A stretch of 64,000 nucleotides of DNA from Noviherbaspirillum denitrificans (GTDB lineage: Bacteria; Pseudomonadota; Gammaproteobacteria; Burkholderiales; Burkholderiaceae_D). This document shows, one piece after another, positions 17,660 to 26,794 of this stretch. The DNA lies in NCBI RefSeq assembly GCF_002211445.1, contig NZ_LSTO01000001.1, positions 2,931,138-2,995,137 of the forward strand, written 5' to 3'. A model generated the notes under the pieces. That model was not told the DNA's origin, did no database searches, and was given only the letters and a program-made list of their open reading frames with translations. Position 1 is the stretch's first letter, and each line of letters opens with the position of its first letter. The position numbers and the translations under genes are program-made.

Positions 17660-18562
17660 ATGGGCAATAAAAAGATTATCGATACCGAAGCATCCATCAC
17701 GCCGATCGTCCTCGATGCGCTTACGCGCACCGAAGATGCGCGATTGAGAGAGCTGCTGGTCGCGTTTGTCAGGCACGCACATGCACTGATCAGGGAGGTG
17801 AACCTGACCCAGGAAGAATTCGATGCGGCCCTGCGCTTTATCGGTGCCATAGGGCAGGCCAATACTGAGCTGCACAATGAGGTCGTCCTGGCCGCCGACG
17901 TGCTGGGAATATCGACGCTCGTTGCTTTGCGCAACAATCCCACGGACCACGGACAAACGGCTGCGGCGCTGCTGGGACCGTTCTGGCGCCTGAATGCCCC
18001 GGACTGCGGATGCGGAGAATCGATTGCCCGTTCAAACACGCCGGGCGCGCCGATGTATGTCGCCGGGCAGGTGCGGTCCGTCAACGGACAGCCTATCGCT
18101 GGCGCGGTCGTCGATGTATGGCAGGCATCTCCCGTCGGCCTGTACGAGAACCAGGACCCGGAGCAGGAAGAGATGAACCTGCGAGGCAAGTTTCGCACGA
18201 ACGAAAACGGCTCCTATCACTTCTACTCGGTCTGCCCGGCGGGATACCCCGTGCCGACCCACGGTCCGGTCGGCGGCCTGCTCGAGGCAATCGGCCGTCA
18301 CCCCTACCGGCCGGCGCACGTCCACTTCATGGTGTCCGCGCCCGGCTACAAAACGCTGATCACACAGGTATTCGCGGACAACTCCGAGCATCTCGAAAGT
18401 GACGTCGTATTTGGGGTGACGAAGCACCTGATCGGCCACTTCAAGCGCAATGACACGCCCAATCCGGAGCTGCCGGCCATGAAGCCGCCGTTTTACACGC
18501 TCAACTACGACTTCGTGCTGGAGGAGGGAGAACAGTCCTTCCCCGAGCCGCCCATCAAGTAA
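17660..18562 (+). CDS. Hydroxyquinol 1,2-dioxygenase (intradiol)
   Basis: The 300-residue protein has an N-terminal dioxygenase helical domain and a catalytic beta-sandwich with the four Fe(III) ligands Tyr162 (GLYENQD), Tyr196 (AGYPVP), His220 and His222 (RPAHVHF). It cleaves benzene-1,2,4-triol to maleylacetate. MGNKKIIDTEASITPIV and the maleylacetate reductase nearby favour hydroxyquinol over catechol as substrate. ATG 17660 is chosen over an earlier TTG-type opening because similarity begins here. Confidence 0.92.
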   Translation: MGNKKIIDTEASITPIVLDALTRTEDARLRELLVAFVRHAHALIREVNLTQEEFDAALRFIGAIGQANTELHNEVVLAADVLGISTLVALRNNPTDHGQTAAALLGPFWRLNAPDCGCGESIARSNTPGAPMYVAGQVRSVNGQPIAGAVVDVWQASPVGLYENQDPEQEEMNLRGKFRTNENGSYHFYSVCPAGYPVPTHGPVGGLLEAIGRHPYRPAHVHFMVSAPGYKTLITQVFADNSEHLESDVVFGVTKHLIGHFKRNDTPNPELPAMKPPFYTLNYDFVLEEGEQSFPEPPIK

Positions 18563-18585
18563 CGCAGCCAGTCATCGAGGAAGCC

Positions 18586-19353
18586 ATGAACGATAGCGTA
18601 AAGCACACTCTTTCCGGCCAGGTCGCCGTCATTGCAGGCGGCACGGGCGGTATCGGGTACGCAGCCGCACGACGCCTTGCCGAATGCGGCGCCAAGGTCG
18701 TATTGCTCACCCGCTCCGACACGGAAAAAGCCGCCGCGATGGCGGCGGAACTGCCGGGAAGCGGACACGGCGCACTGTTCGCGGCGATCGACGACAGCGC
18801 GACATTGCGCGCCGCGGCGGACGCGGTGCAGGTCCGCTGGGGCAGGGCCGACATCCTGGTCAACAGCGCCGGCATGACCAAGCCGGTGCCGCACAAGGAC
18901 CTCGACGCGCTGGATGACGCACTGATCGATCAGCTGTTCATTGCGAATTGGCGCGGCCCGTTCGCCACTATCCGCGCCTTCGCGCCACTGCTGCGCGCGT
19001 CCGGCAACGGCCTAGTTGTCAATGTGTCGTCCATTGCCGCAACCACCGGCATCGGCAGCAATGTCGCCTACTGCGCAGCCAAGGCAGGGCTTGACGTAAT
19101 GGCGACGTCCCTGGGGCGGGCGCTTGCACCGGATATCCGGGTCATCAGCGTGTCGCCGGGTGTGGTCGACACAACGTTCGTGCCGGGCCGCGACGCGACG
19201 TTCAACGAAAAGCAGGCGGCGACTACGCCGCTCAAGCGCATCGGTTCACCCGACGACATTGCCGCGGCGATCGAGGCGTGCGCCACCACGCTCAAATTCG
19301 TCACCGGGACCACCATCCAGGTTGACGGCGGACGCCATCTGGGTGCCGCGTAA
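18586..19353 (+). CDS. Short-chain dehydrogenase/reductase
   Basis: The 255-residue Rossmann protein has AGGTGGIGYAAARRL for the cofactor, NSAGMTKP, and the Ser-Tyr-Lys active site in NVSSIAA and AYCAAKAG. It oxidises or reduces an alcohol or ketone with NAD(P)H. CGAGGAAGCC precedes the ATG. Its substrate cannot be read from the sequence; a hydroxylated side chain or the keto acid of the hydroxyquinol branch are possible. Confidence 0.88.
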   Translation: MNDSVKHTLSGQVAVIAGGTGGIGYAAARRLAECGAKVVLLTRSDTEKAAAMAAELPGSGHGALFAAIDDSATLRAAADAVQVRWGRADILVNSAGMTKPVPHKDLDALDDALIDQLFIANWRGPFATIRAFAPLLRASGNGLVVNVSSIAATTGIGSNVAYCAAKAGLDVMATSLGRALAPDIRVISVSPGVVDTTFVPGRDATFNEKQAATTPLKRIGSPDDIAAAIEACATTLKFVTGTTIQVDGGRHLGAA

Positions 19354-19382
19354 TCCGATCAACATCGAGACGAAGAGACGCC

Positions 19383-20261
19383 ATGCAAAACAAGGTCATC
19401 ATTACCTGTGCCGTGACCGGCAACATCACCAAGCCGGACCAGCATCCCAACCTTCCGATTACGCCCCGGCAGATTGCCGATGCCGCACTCGAAGCGGCGG
19501 AAGCGGGCGCGGCCGTTGCCCACATCCACGTGCGCGATCCGGAAACCGGAATGCCGTCGATGAAGCTTGAGTACTACAGGGAGGTCATGGAACTGATCCG
19601 CGCGAAAAGCCGGGCCATGGTCATCAACCTGACGACCGGACCCGGCGGACGCTTCATTCCCAGCCAGGACGATCCGAAGGTGGCTGCGCCGGGAAGCACG
19701 CTGATGGTGCCGGAAAAGCGCGTCGAGCATATCCCGATCCTCAAGCCGGACATCTGCACCCTGGACCTGAACACGATGAACTCGGGCCCCGACGTCGTCA
19801 TCAACACGCCGGCCAATGTCATTCGCATGGCCAAGGTAATCAACACTGCCGGCGTCAAACCGGAGATCGAAATCTTCGACTCCGGCGATCTGCATCTGGC
19901 CCATGACCTGATCCGTACCGGCGTCCTCAAGGGGCCGGGCCTGTTCAGCTTTGTCCTGGGCGTGAACTACGGATTCTCCGCTACCCCGGAAACCATGCTG
20001 TACGCCCGCAGCCTGCTGCCGCAGGGAGCCGTCTGGACCGGGTTCGGCATCGGCCGGCATGAATTTCCAATGGTCGCGCAATCCTATTTGTATGGCGGAC
20101 ATGTGCGTGTCGGATTCGAGGATAACCTGTACCTGGAGAAGGGCGTACTCGCCCCGTCGAACGCCGCGCTGGTGCAGCGAGCGCGCGAGATTGTCGAATC
20201 GATCGGCGGGCAAATTGCAAGTGCGCAAGAGGCGCGCGCCATCCTGGGCTTGCCAGCATGA
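19383..20261 (+). CDS. Beta-keto acid cleavage enzyme (BKACE, DUF849)
   Basis: The 292-residue TIM-barrel protein has the zinc-binding His47 and His49 in VAHIHVRDPETG and a late Glu in VGFEDNLYL, the hallmarks of BKACE proteins. The family condenses a beta-keto acid with acetyl-CoA and releases acetoacetate and a CoA ester. The operon makes 3-oxoadipate, itself a beta-keto acid, so cleavage to acetoacetate plus succinyl-CoA would be a fitting role. This assignment of substrate is inference. It overlaps the next gene by four bases. Confidence 0.88.
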   Translation: MQNKVIITCAVTGNITKPDQHPNLPITPRQIADAALEAAEAGAAVAHIHVRDPETGMPSMKLEYYREVMELIRAKSRAMVINLTTGPGGRFIPSQDDPKVAAPGSTLMVPEKRVEHIPILKPDICTLDLNTMNSGPDVVINTPANVIRMAKVINTAGVKPEIEIFDSGDLHLAHDLIRTGVLKGPGLFSFVLGVNYGFSATPETMLYARSLLPQGAVWTGFGIGRHEFPMVAQSYLYGGHVRVGFEDNLYLEKGVLAPSNAALVQRAREIVESIGGQIASAQEARAILGLPA

Positions 20262-20818
20262 CCGCGCCGGTCGAACTCGCCCCCGCATTCCTTGGCGCGA
20301 AGCCGGCGGTGAATGACAGCGCCTTCGTTGCCAGCAATGCCGTTTTGCTGGGGAACGTGGAGGTAGGCGCCGATTCCTCGATCTGGTTCGGCTGCGTGCT
20401 TCGCGGCGATGTGCAGGCTATTCGCATCGGCATGCGCAGCAACATCCAGGACGGCACCATCATTCACTGCAGCACAAACGGCAACCCGACGCAGATCGGG
20501 AACGACGTCACCGTCGGCCATGCCGCCGTCCTCCATTCCTGCACGATCGGAGACGGTGCGTTTGTCGGGATCGGCGCACGCATTCTAGACGGCGCAGTGA
20601 TCGAAAGCGGGGCAATGATCGCCGCCGGAGCGGTCGTGACACCGGGAAAAGTCGTTGGCAGCGGCGAGCTCTGGGCAGGGAATCCGGCCCGCTTGCTGCG
20701 CCCGCTGACTGACATCGATCGAAACGCAATGCAACGCAACGCACAGCGCTATGTGCTCCTTGCCAGGCATTACCGGTCCCAACATCCACATACTTACAAC
20801 TGGAGTACTTCAATATGA
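20258..20818 (+). CDS. Gamma-carbonic anhydrase/PaaY-like hexapeptide protein
   Basis: The 186-residue protein is a left-handed beta-helix with hexapeptide repeats (for example VEVGADSSIWFGCVLRGD) and metal-binding histidines in IIHCS, VGHAAVLHSC. Family members include carbonic anhydrases and PaaY, a thioesterase of phenylacetate catabolism. ATGA overlaps couple it to the genes on both sides. In this operon a CoA-ester salvage role is at least as likely as CO2 hydration. Confidence 0.82.
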   Translation: MTAPVELAPAFLGAKPAVNDSAFVASNAVLLGNVEVGADSSIWFGCVLRGDVQAIRIGMRSNIQDGTIIHCSTNGNPTQIGNDVTVGHAAVLHSCTIGDGAFVGIGARILDGAVIESGAMIAAGAVVTPGKVVGSGELWAGNPARLLRPLTDIDRNAMQRNAQRYVLLARHYRSQHPHTYNWSTSI

Positions 20819-21792
20819 GCGCAATTCGCGTTTTTGAAAAAGCAGAAAACATTGACCGCCTCGCATTGCAGGTGGAAGAGCAGTCCCGTCCCGCCGCCGG
20901 AAAGGGCGAGTGCGTGATCGAGATTCATGCCGCCGGCGTCAATCCCAGCGACGTCAAGGCGACGCTGGGCCTGATGCCGCACGCGGTATGGCCGCGCACG
21001 CCGGGCCGCGACTATGCCGGCGTCGTCGTCGACGGGCCGGGCGAATGGATCGGCAAGGAAGTGTGGGGCAGCGGCGGCGAGCTCGGCATCCGCCGCAACG
21101 GCACCCACGCAAAATATCTCGCAGTACGTACCGAAAGCGTCCGCGAAAAACCGAAGACTGTCTCCATGCTGGAAGCCGGCGCTGTCGGTGTTCCCTTCAT
21201 TACCGCCTATGAAGGTTTGCGCCGGGCCGGGATGCCGAAGAAGGGCGACGTCGTGCTGGTCCTGGGCGGGAATGGCAAGGTCGGACAGGCAGCGATCCAA
21301 CTCGCCACGCGGGCCGGGGCGCAGGTTTTTGCTGTCGAGCGTACGAGCCAGCTATACCGCGGACATGCGAACGGACTGGTCGAAATGATTGACGCCAGCA
21401 CGAATGACATCGCTACCTATGTGCATGAGCGCACGGGCGGCCATGGCGCTGATATCGTCTACAACACCGTCGGCAGCCCGTATTTCGAGCAGGCCAACCG
21501 TGCGATGGCGACCGGCGCCTTCCAGATCTTCATTTCGACGATCGAAAAGCCGGTGCCGTTCGACATCTTCGCGTTCTACCGCGGCCAGCATACTTATGTA
21601 GGGATCGACACCCTCGCCATGGACAGCGCGGCAGGCGCGAAGATTCTTGACGAACTAGCCCCCGGCTTTCTGGACGGCTCGCTCAAGCCGTTCCCGGTGC
21701 AAGAGAACACGGTGTACTCGCTTGAAGAGGCAACGCACGCCTATCGCGCTGTGCTGACCGGTTCCAGCGAACGCGTTGTGCTGAAGCCATGA
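20815..21792 (+). CDS. Zinc-type alcohol dehydrogenase-like/quinone oxidoreductase (MDR family)
   Basis: The 325-residue protein has the MDR substrate fold (GECVIEIHAAGVNPSDVKA) and the Rossmann region VLVLGGNGKVGQAAIQLA. The zinc-binding cysteines of true alcohol dehydrogenases are not evident, so a quinone or enone reductase with NADPH is most likely. It could reduce the hydroxyquinone formed when hydroxyquinol autoxidises, keeping the substrate available to the dioxygenase. It overlaps both neighbours by four bases. Confidence 0.82.
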   Translation: MSAIRVFEKAENIDRLALQVEEQSRPAAGKGECVIEIHAAGVNPSDVKATLGLMPHAVWPRTPGRDYAGVVVDGPGEWIGKEVWGSGGELGIRRNGTHAKYLAVRTESVREKPKTVSMLEAGAVGVPFITAYEGLRRAGMPKKGDVVLVLGGNGKVGQAAIQLATRAGAQVFAVERTSQLYRGHANGLVEMIDASTNDIATYVHERTGGHGADIVYNTVGSPYFEQANRAMATGAFQIFISTIEKPVPFDIFAFYRGQHTYVGIDTLAMDSAAGAKILDELAPGFLDGSLKPFPVQENTVYSLEEATHAYRAVLTGSSERVVLKP

Positions 21793-22139
21793 ACGTCACC
21801 CGTTTCGATACGGCGCCGGCATATTACCCGCCGAACCACGACCGCATGCACTGCCTGCGCTTGCAGGGACACGAGGCAGGTCCGTCCGATACGCTCTGGC
21901 TCGGGGTGTCGCACATCCTGCCGGGCGGCGGTACTACCCTGGATGCGTCGACGGTGGAAAAGCATTACGTGGTGCTGGATGGCGAGGTAGTGGTGGTGAC
22001 AGAAGACGGTGAGGCAGTCTTGCACAAGCATGACTCCTGCCGTCTGGCACCTGGCGAAAAGCGCGCGTTAAAAAACAAGACGAACCGCCCGGCCACCATT
22101 CTGCTGGCGATGCCCTATCAGACCAAGCAGCCCGGCTGA
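21789..22139 (+). CDS. Small cupin-domain protein
   Basis: This 116-residue single cupin barrel has a first motif around LPGGGTTLDASTVEKHYVVLDGE and a second around HDSCRLAPGEKRALKNKTNRPA. It is the last gene of the hydroxyquinol operon and is coupled by ATGA to the reductase. It may bind a metal and act on, or sense, a small acid; sequence alone does not settle the activity. Confidence 0.78.
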   Translation: MNVTRFDTAPAYYPPNHDRMHCLRLQGHEAGPSDTLWLGVSHILPGGGTTLDASTVEKHYVVLDGEVVVVTEDGEAVLHKHDSCRLAPGEKRALKNKTNRPATILLAMPYQTKQPG

Positions 22140-22141
22140 GC

Positions 22142-22191
22142 AAGCCTGGCCATGCGCTGCGGCCGACGGGGCGGCAGCACATGGCCGGCTT
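22142..22191 (+). terminator. Long hairpin closing the hydroxyquinol operon
   Basis: AAGCC(T)GGCCATG-GCTGC at 22142-22160 pairs with GCAGC-CATGGCCGGCTT at 22174-22191, with one bulge and one mismatch. It begins two bases after the cupin stop. The downstream tract CAGCATTATTTGC is only moderately T-rich, so termination may be partial. Confidence 0.55.
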
Positions 22192-22230
22192 CAGCATTAT
22201 TTGCTCAACCCCTTTCCGAGTAAGAGTTAG

Positions 22231-23526
22231 ATGAGAGACATGACGATGCAAAGTCCGCCCATGGCACAGGCCGACAGTTCCAAGAGCAAACCTTTCTACA
22301 CCAGGCTTTATGTGCAAGTGCTGATCGCCATTGCACTCGGCATCCTGCTGGGCCACCTCAATTCCAGGCTGGCGATAGACATGAAACCGCTTGGCGACGG
22401 CTTCATCAAGCTGATCAAGATGTTGATCGGCCCTGTCGTGTTCTGCACGGTAGTGTCAGGCATTTCGGGAATGCAGGACATGAAGAAGGTCGGGCGCGTC
22501 GGCGGCAAGGCCTTGCTTTACTTCGAAGTGGTGTCCACCCTGGCCCTGCTGATCGGCCTCGTCGTCGGAAATGTGTTGCGCCCGGGAGACGGCTTTAATG
22601 TGAACGCCGCCTCGCTCGACGTTAAGGAGGTCACCGATTATGCGGGCAAGGCCAAGCAGCTCGGCACGACCGAATTCTTGTTGAATATTATTCCCAATAC
22701 CGTGGTGGATGCCTTTGCCAAGGGGGACATCCTTCCGGTGATTCTTGTCTCGATCCTGTTCGGACTCGCATTGGCCGCAATGGGACCGAAATGCCGTCCA
22801 GTGACCGACCTGGTCGACGCAGCCGGGCACGCCGTCTTCGCGGCCGTCAACTTTGTGATGAAATTTGCACCGGTCGGCGCCTTTGGAGCGATGGCGTTCA
22901 CTATCGGCAAATACGGTGTCGGCGCGCTGGGTCCGCTTGTGAAACTGATCGGCACGTTCTATCTGACATCGTTCCTGTTTGTCTTCCTTGTCCTTGGCTT
23001 GATCGCAAAGGTGACGGGCTTCAGCATCTTCAAATTCCTCGCCTATATCAAGGAGGAGATCTTCCTTGTGCTGGCAACCAGTTCTTCCGATACGGCGTTG
23101 CCGACCTTGATGGCCAAGCTGGAAAAGCTCGGTTGCTCCAGGCCACTGGTCGGATTGGTGGTGCCCACCGGCTACACGTTCAATACGGATGGTACGAGCA
23201 TCTACATGACGATGGCAGCGCTGTTTGTTGCCCAGGCGACGAACACCGACCTTACTCTGACGCAGCAACTGGCCATTTTCGGCGTTGCCATGCTGACTTC
23301 CAAGGGAGCCAGTGGGGTCCAGGGTGCGTCGTTTATCGCGCTTGTCGGGACGCTTGCTGTGGTGCCCGCGATTCCGGTGGCGGGTATGGCGCTCATTCTC
23401 GGCATCGACCGGTTCATGAGCGAAGCACGTGCACTGGTGAACATGATCGGGAATGGTGTGGCCACCGTGGTGATGTCGCGTTGGGAAAACGAACTCGATC
23501 GCGAAAAGCTGAAAGCAATTTCTTAA
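22231..23526 (+). CDS. dctA: C4-dicarboxylate:cation symporter DctA
   Basis: The 431-residue protein begins its transport domain with [21 protein letters not shown] and has the DctA/glutamate transporter core: [40 protein letters not shown] and [12 protein letters not shown]. It imports succinate, fumarate and malate. ATG 22231 is used; ATG 22246 is a possible shorter start. It sits between the operon whose pathway yields succinyl-CoA and the malic enzyme gene, and has its own strong terminator. Confidence 0.95.
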   Translation: MRDMTMQSPPMAQADSSKSKPFYTRLYVQVLIAIALGILLGHLNSRLAIDMKPLGDGFIKLIKMLIGPVVFCTVVSGISGMQDMKKVGRVGGKALLYFEVVSTLALLIGLVVGNVLRPGDGFNVNAASLDVKEVTDYAGKAKQLGTTEFLLNIIPNTVVDAFAKGDILPVILVSILFGLALAAMGPKCRPVTDLVDAAGHAVFAAVNFVMKFAPVGAFGAMAFTIGKYGVGALGPLVKLIGTFYLTSFLFVFLVLGLIAKVTGFSIFKFLAYIKEEIFLVLATSSSDTALPTLMAKLEKLGCSRPLVGLVVPTGYTFNTDGTSIYMTMAALFVAQATNTDLTLTQQLAIFGVAMLTSKGASGVQGASFIALVGTLAVVPAIPVAGMALILGIDRFMSEARALVNMIGNGVATVVMSRWENELDREKLKAIS

Positions 23527-23542
23527 GGGTATTTCAACTACA

Positions 23543-23584
23543 GGCGCTGTGCTGCGAAACCCGCGGCACAGCGCCTTTTCTTTT
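23543..23584 (+). terminator. Rho-independent terminator of dctA
   Basis: GGCGCTGTGC (23543-23552) pairs with GCACAGCGCC (23566-23575), and the stem extends inward to 14 pairs with one GU. TTTTCTTTT follows. It lies 17 bases after the dctA stop. Confidence 0.93.
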
Positions 23585-23595
23585 AGGACTTGAAA

Positions 23596-25269
23596 ATGAC
23601 TCTGCTCACAAAGATCCGGATCGGGCAGCGGCTCGCGATTGCGTTCTTTTTGCTCCTGTTGATTGCCGCCATCATGACCAGCGTCGGAATCCTGCGCCTC
23701 GAGCATGCCGGTGCGGCTACAGAACGGATGGCAATTGCCAGCCTGTCCAAGGAACGTCTTGCCGTGGAGTGGCTCAACCGGGTGAGCGCAAACGCGGTAC
23801 GCGCCACCGCGCTGGCAAAGACGAACGACGAGAACGTGAAACGATTCTTCCAGTCTCAAATAGACGAGCAGGCCAGGATCATCGGCGCGCTTCAGAAGGA
23901 AATCGATGCCAAGGCCGACAGCGACGACGAGCGCGGATTCCTCAAGGCCATTGCCGAGCGGCGGACAGAGTACCTGCGGATACGGGAATCGATTGCCAGG
24001 GAGAAGGCCGCAGGTCGGGACGCGGAGGCGGCGAAGCTCATCGACACCAGTATGACGCCGGCGCTTGCCCGCTATGTAAGCGCAATTCGCGCGTTCTCTG
24101 AGTATGAACAGCAGCTGATCGATGCCAGCGCGCATGGCATCAACGATACGATCACCGCGAGCCGCCGGCTGCTCGTCGCTCTGGGAATGGCCGGGACGTT
24201 GCTGGGCGCGTTCCTGGCGCTGGCAATCACGCGCAGCATTACCAGGCCGCTGCGCGAGGCTGCCGAATTCGCCAGCCGCGTCTCCCGTGGCGATCTGACA
24301 TCGCGACTCACCTACCGCGGGCGAGACGAGGTCGGTGCGCTTATTGATGCCTTGAATTCGATGAACGAGGATCTCCGCCACATGATTGGCGGAGTGAGGT
24401 CCGCCGTTGCCGAGATTTCTTGCGCGTCGAGCGACATTGCACGGGGCAATACAGACCTTCTCTCGCGCACGGAATCACAGGCCAGCGCCCTGGAAGAAAC
24501 GGCCGGTTCGATGGAACAGATCACTGCGATGGTCACGCGAAACGCGGACAGTACGCAGCAAGCGAAAGTTATAGCAGCAACGGCAATGGAAGCCGCTACC
24601 AGCGGACAGGTGGTCGTGAATGATGTAGTCCATACAATGGAATCCATCAAGGCCGGGTCGCGGCGTGTTGCGGACATTACAAGCGTGATCGACAGCATTG
24701 CGTTCCAGACCAACATCCTCGCCTTGAATGCTGCCGTCGAGGCGGCACGTGCCGGCGAAAACGGGCGCGGCTTTGCTGTCGTGGCGACCGAAGTGCGTCA
24801 GCTTGCAAGCCGCTCGTCCGACGCCGCGCGCGAGATCAAGGCACTGATTACGGAATCCGGCAACAAGGTCGATTGCGGCTCGACCCTCGTAGCCAACGCA
24901 GGCAGCGCGATGGGCGATATCGTGGATGCGGTGCGGCGCGTTGCGGATCTGATGGACGATATCGCGATTGCGGGAAGCGAACAGAGCAGGGGGCTGCAGG
25001 AGATCAATAGCGCGCTGCGCCAACTCGACGGCATCACCCAGGAAAATGCGGCGCTGGCCGAGGAGGCCGCGGCATCGGCCCACAGGGCGTGCCACCAGGC
25101 AGGCACTCTGAGCAATGCAGTCGCCGCGTTTCAGGTTGACGCCGCAACAATGCCTGTTGGCGTGGCGAACCGGCCTCTCGACGCGTTGCGGCCGATGATC
25201 CGGTTCAGTCCGGCGGCCGATACGGAAAAAGAGGCTGGCCGCAGCCCGGTGGCCCAGGCCGCGGGTTAA
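23596..25269 (+). CDS. Methyl-accepting chemotaxis protein
   Basis: The protein of about 557 residues has a membrane segment near residues 10-30, a periplasmic four-helix sensing region, a second membrane segment near 190-210, a HAMP domain (RPLREAAEFASRVSRGDLTS) and a signalling hairpin with [27 protein letters not shown] 23596 is preferred to the TTG two codons earlier. Placement after dctA suggests attraction to dicarboxylates or aromatic acids, but the ligand is not evident. Confidence 0.93.
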   Translation: MTLLTKIRIGQRLAIAFFLLLLIAAIMTSVGILRLEHAGAATERMAIASLSKERLAVEWLNRVSANAVRATALAKTNDENVKRFFQSQIDEQARIIGALQKEIDAKADSDDERGFLKAIAERRTEYLRIRESIAREKAAGRDAEAAKLIDTSMTPALARYVSAIRAFSEYEQQLIDASAHGINDTITASRRLLVALGMAGTLLGAFLALAITRSITRPLREAAEFASRVSRGDLTSRLTYRGRDEVGALIDALNSMNEDLRHMIGGVRSAVAEISCASSDIARGNTDLLSRTESQASALEETAGSMEQITAMVTRNADSTQQAKVIAATAMEAATSGQVVVNDVVHTMESIKAGSRRVADITSVIDSIAFQTNILALNAAVEAARAGENGRGFAVVATEVRQLASRSSDAAREIKALITESGNKVDCGSTLVANAGSAMGDIVDAVRRVADLMDDIAIAGSEQSRGLQEINSALRQLDGITQENAALAEEAAASAHRACHQAGTLSNAVAAFQVDAATMPVGVANRPLDALRPMIRFSPAADTEKEAGRSPVAQAAG

Positions 25270-25424
25270 ATCTCATCCGGCAGCAAGCCTTGCGGCAATA
25301 GCTCGAGATAGCACGCCGGTTGCGGATGTTCCTCAAGGGCGTCTCCTGCTGGAACCAGAAGGCGCTCGACAGGGAAGGCTTCCATGAGGCTGCGCGCGGT
25401 GGCGAAGTGCAGGATGTCGTTCAT
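25266..25424 (-). CDS. Small 52-aa protein coupled to malic enzyme
   Basis: An ORF beginning [18 protein letters not shown] and ending [11 protein letters not shown] starts inside the malic enzyme stop (TCATGA), the arrangement expected for translational coupling. Its end overlaps the chemoreceptor stop on the other strand by two bases. The product is acidic and soluble-looking, with no known motif. Function is unknown; a modulator of the malic enzyme is one possibility. Confidence 0.5.
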   Translation of the reverse strand: MNDILHFATARSLMEAFPVERLLVPAGDALEEHPQPACYLELLPQGLLPDEI

Positions 25425-26692
25425 GATGCTTCACGTCCAATATGTGCCATTCCCTCGCGATAGCGGTCCAGGTTCGTCAGCGGACGGCGAGCGACACCGC
25501 TGGCCATGGCAGCTGCGGCGACGGCCGGCGCAAGCCAGGCGGCAAGGCGCGGGTCGAAGGGAGATGGGATCAGGCGTGCGCGCGTCAGCGCGGATTCGCC
25601 TGTCGCCGAGTCCGCCATTGGTTGCCTTGCCAGCTGCGCGATTGCGTTCACGCAGGCGAGCTTCATTGCTTCATTGATTGTCGTAGCACCGACATCCAGG
25701 GCGCCACGGAAAATATAGGGAAAGCACAGCACGTTGTTGATCTGGTTCGGGTAGTCGGAGCGCCCGGTTGCGACGATGGCGTCCGGACGAATCGCATGGA
25801 CGTCTTCCGGCAGGATTTCCGGAAGCGGGTTGGCAAGGGCAAACACGATGGGGTCGCGCGCCATGCGGGCGACCATTTCCCTGGTGACCACACCTCCCTG
25901 GGACAGTCCAAGGAAGACATCGGCGCCGGCCATCGCTTCCGCCAGCGTGCGGTCGTTCGTGTCCGCCTGGTAGCGCGCCTTGTTTGGCTCCATATTGGCG
26001 TCACGCCCGCGATAGATCACGCCACGGCTGTCGCACACCTTGATGTTTCGTCGGTCGAGGCCGAGCGACACCAGCAGGTCAAGGCAGGCGATCGCTGCAG
26101 CACCTGCGCCTGACACTGCAACATTGACTTTGTCGATGTCCTTGCCCGCAAGTGAAAGCGCATTGAGGATGCCGGCGCCGACGATGATGGCAGTGCCGTG
26201 CTGATCGTCATGGAAGATCGGAATCCGCATCCGCTCTCGCAACTGGCGTTCGATGTAGAAGCATTCCGGCGCCTTGATGTCCTCGAGATTGATGCCTCCG
26301 AATGTCGGTTCGAGCCGGACGATGGTGTCGATGAGCAGATCGGGATCGTTCTCCGCGATTTCCAGATCGAAGACGTCAATATCGGCAAATTTCTTGAACA
26401 GGCATGCTTTGCCTTCCATGACCGGCTTGCTGGCAAGCGGGCCGATGTCACCGAGGCCGAGCACGGCTGTGCCGTTGGTGATGACGGCGACGAGATTGGC
26501 GCGCGAGGTCAGTCGTTCCGCCGCGACAGGGTCTGCCGCAATAGCCTCGCATGCGTGGGCAACGCCCGGCGAGTAGGCGAGTGTGAGCGATTTGGCGTCG
26601 GCGAGTTCTTTGGTGGGGGCCACCGAGATCTTTCCGGGCCGCGGATTCGCATGATACGAAAGTGCCGCTTGTTTGAGTAAGGTTGAGTTCAT
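25421..26692 (-). CDS. NADP-type malic enzyme, short form
   Basis: The 423-residue protein has [37 protein letters not shown], the metal site [32 protein letters not shown] and the Rossmann motif [17 protein letters not shown]. It decarboxylates malate to pyruvate. It lacks the phosphotransacetylase-like C-terminal domain of MaeB (about 750 residues). ATG 26692 begins [14 protein letters not shown]. With dctA and maleate- or fumarate-forming pathways nearby it supplies pyruvate and NAD(P)H during growth on C4 acids. Confidence 0.92.
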   Translation of the reverse strand: MNSTLLKQAALSYHANPRPGKISVAPTKELADAKSLTLAYSPGVAHACEAIAADPVAAERLTSRANLVAVITNGTAVLGLGDIGPLASKPVMEGKACLFKKFADIDVFDLEIAENDPDLLIDTIVRLEPTFGGINLEDIKAPECFYIERQLRERMRIPIFHDDQHGTAIIVGAGILNALSLAGKDIDKVNVAVSGAGAAAIACLDLLVSLGLDRRNIKVCDSRGVIYRGRDANMEPNKARYQADTNDRTLAEAMAGADVFLGLSQGGVVTREMVARMARDPIVFALANPLPEILPEDVHAIRPDAIVATGRSDYPNQINNVLCFPYIFRGALDVGATTINEAMKLACVNAIAQLARQPMADSATGESALTRARLIPSPFDPRLAAWLAPAVAAAAMASGVARRPLTNLDRYREGMAHIGREAS

Positions 26693-26794
26693 GCATTGGC
26701 TTTCATGAGGTAAGGAAGCGCCGCGGCCGCCAAACGGAGCGGCATGCCGCCGTGCGTCGCTGTGCCAGGCGGCAGCGCCGCCTGGCATCCTTGT

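Noticed and set aside
22456..24381. 641-codon minus-strand frame across dctA and the chemoreceptor
   Set aside because: It spans two well-supported genes and a terminator on the other strand and has no recognisable domain.
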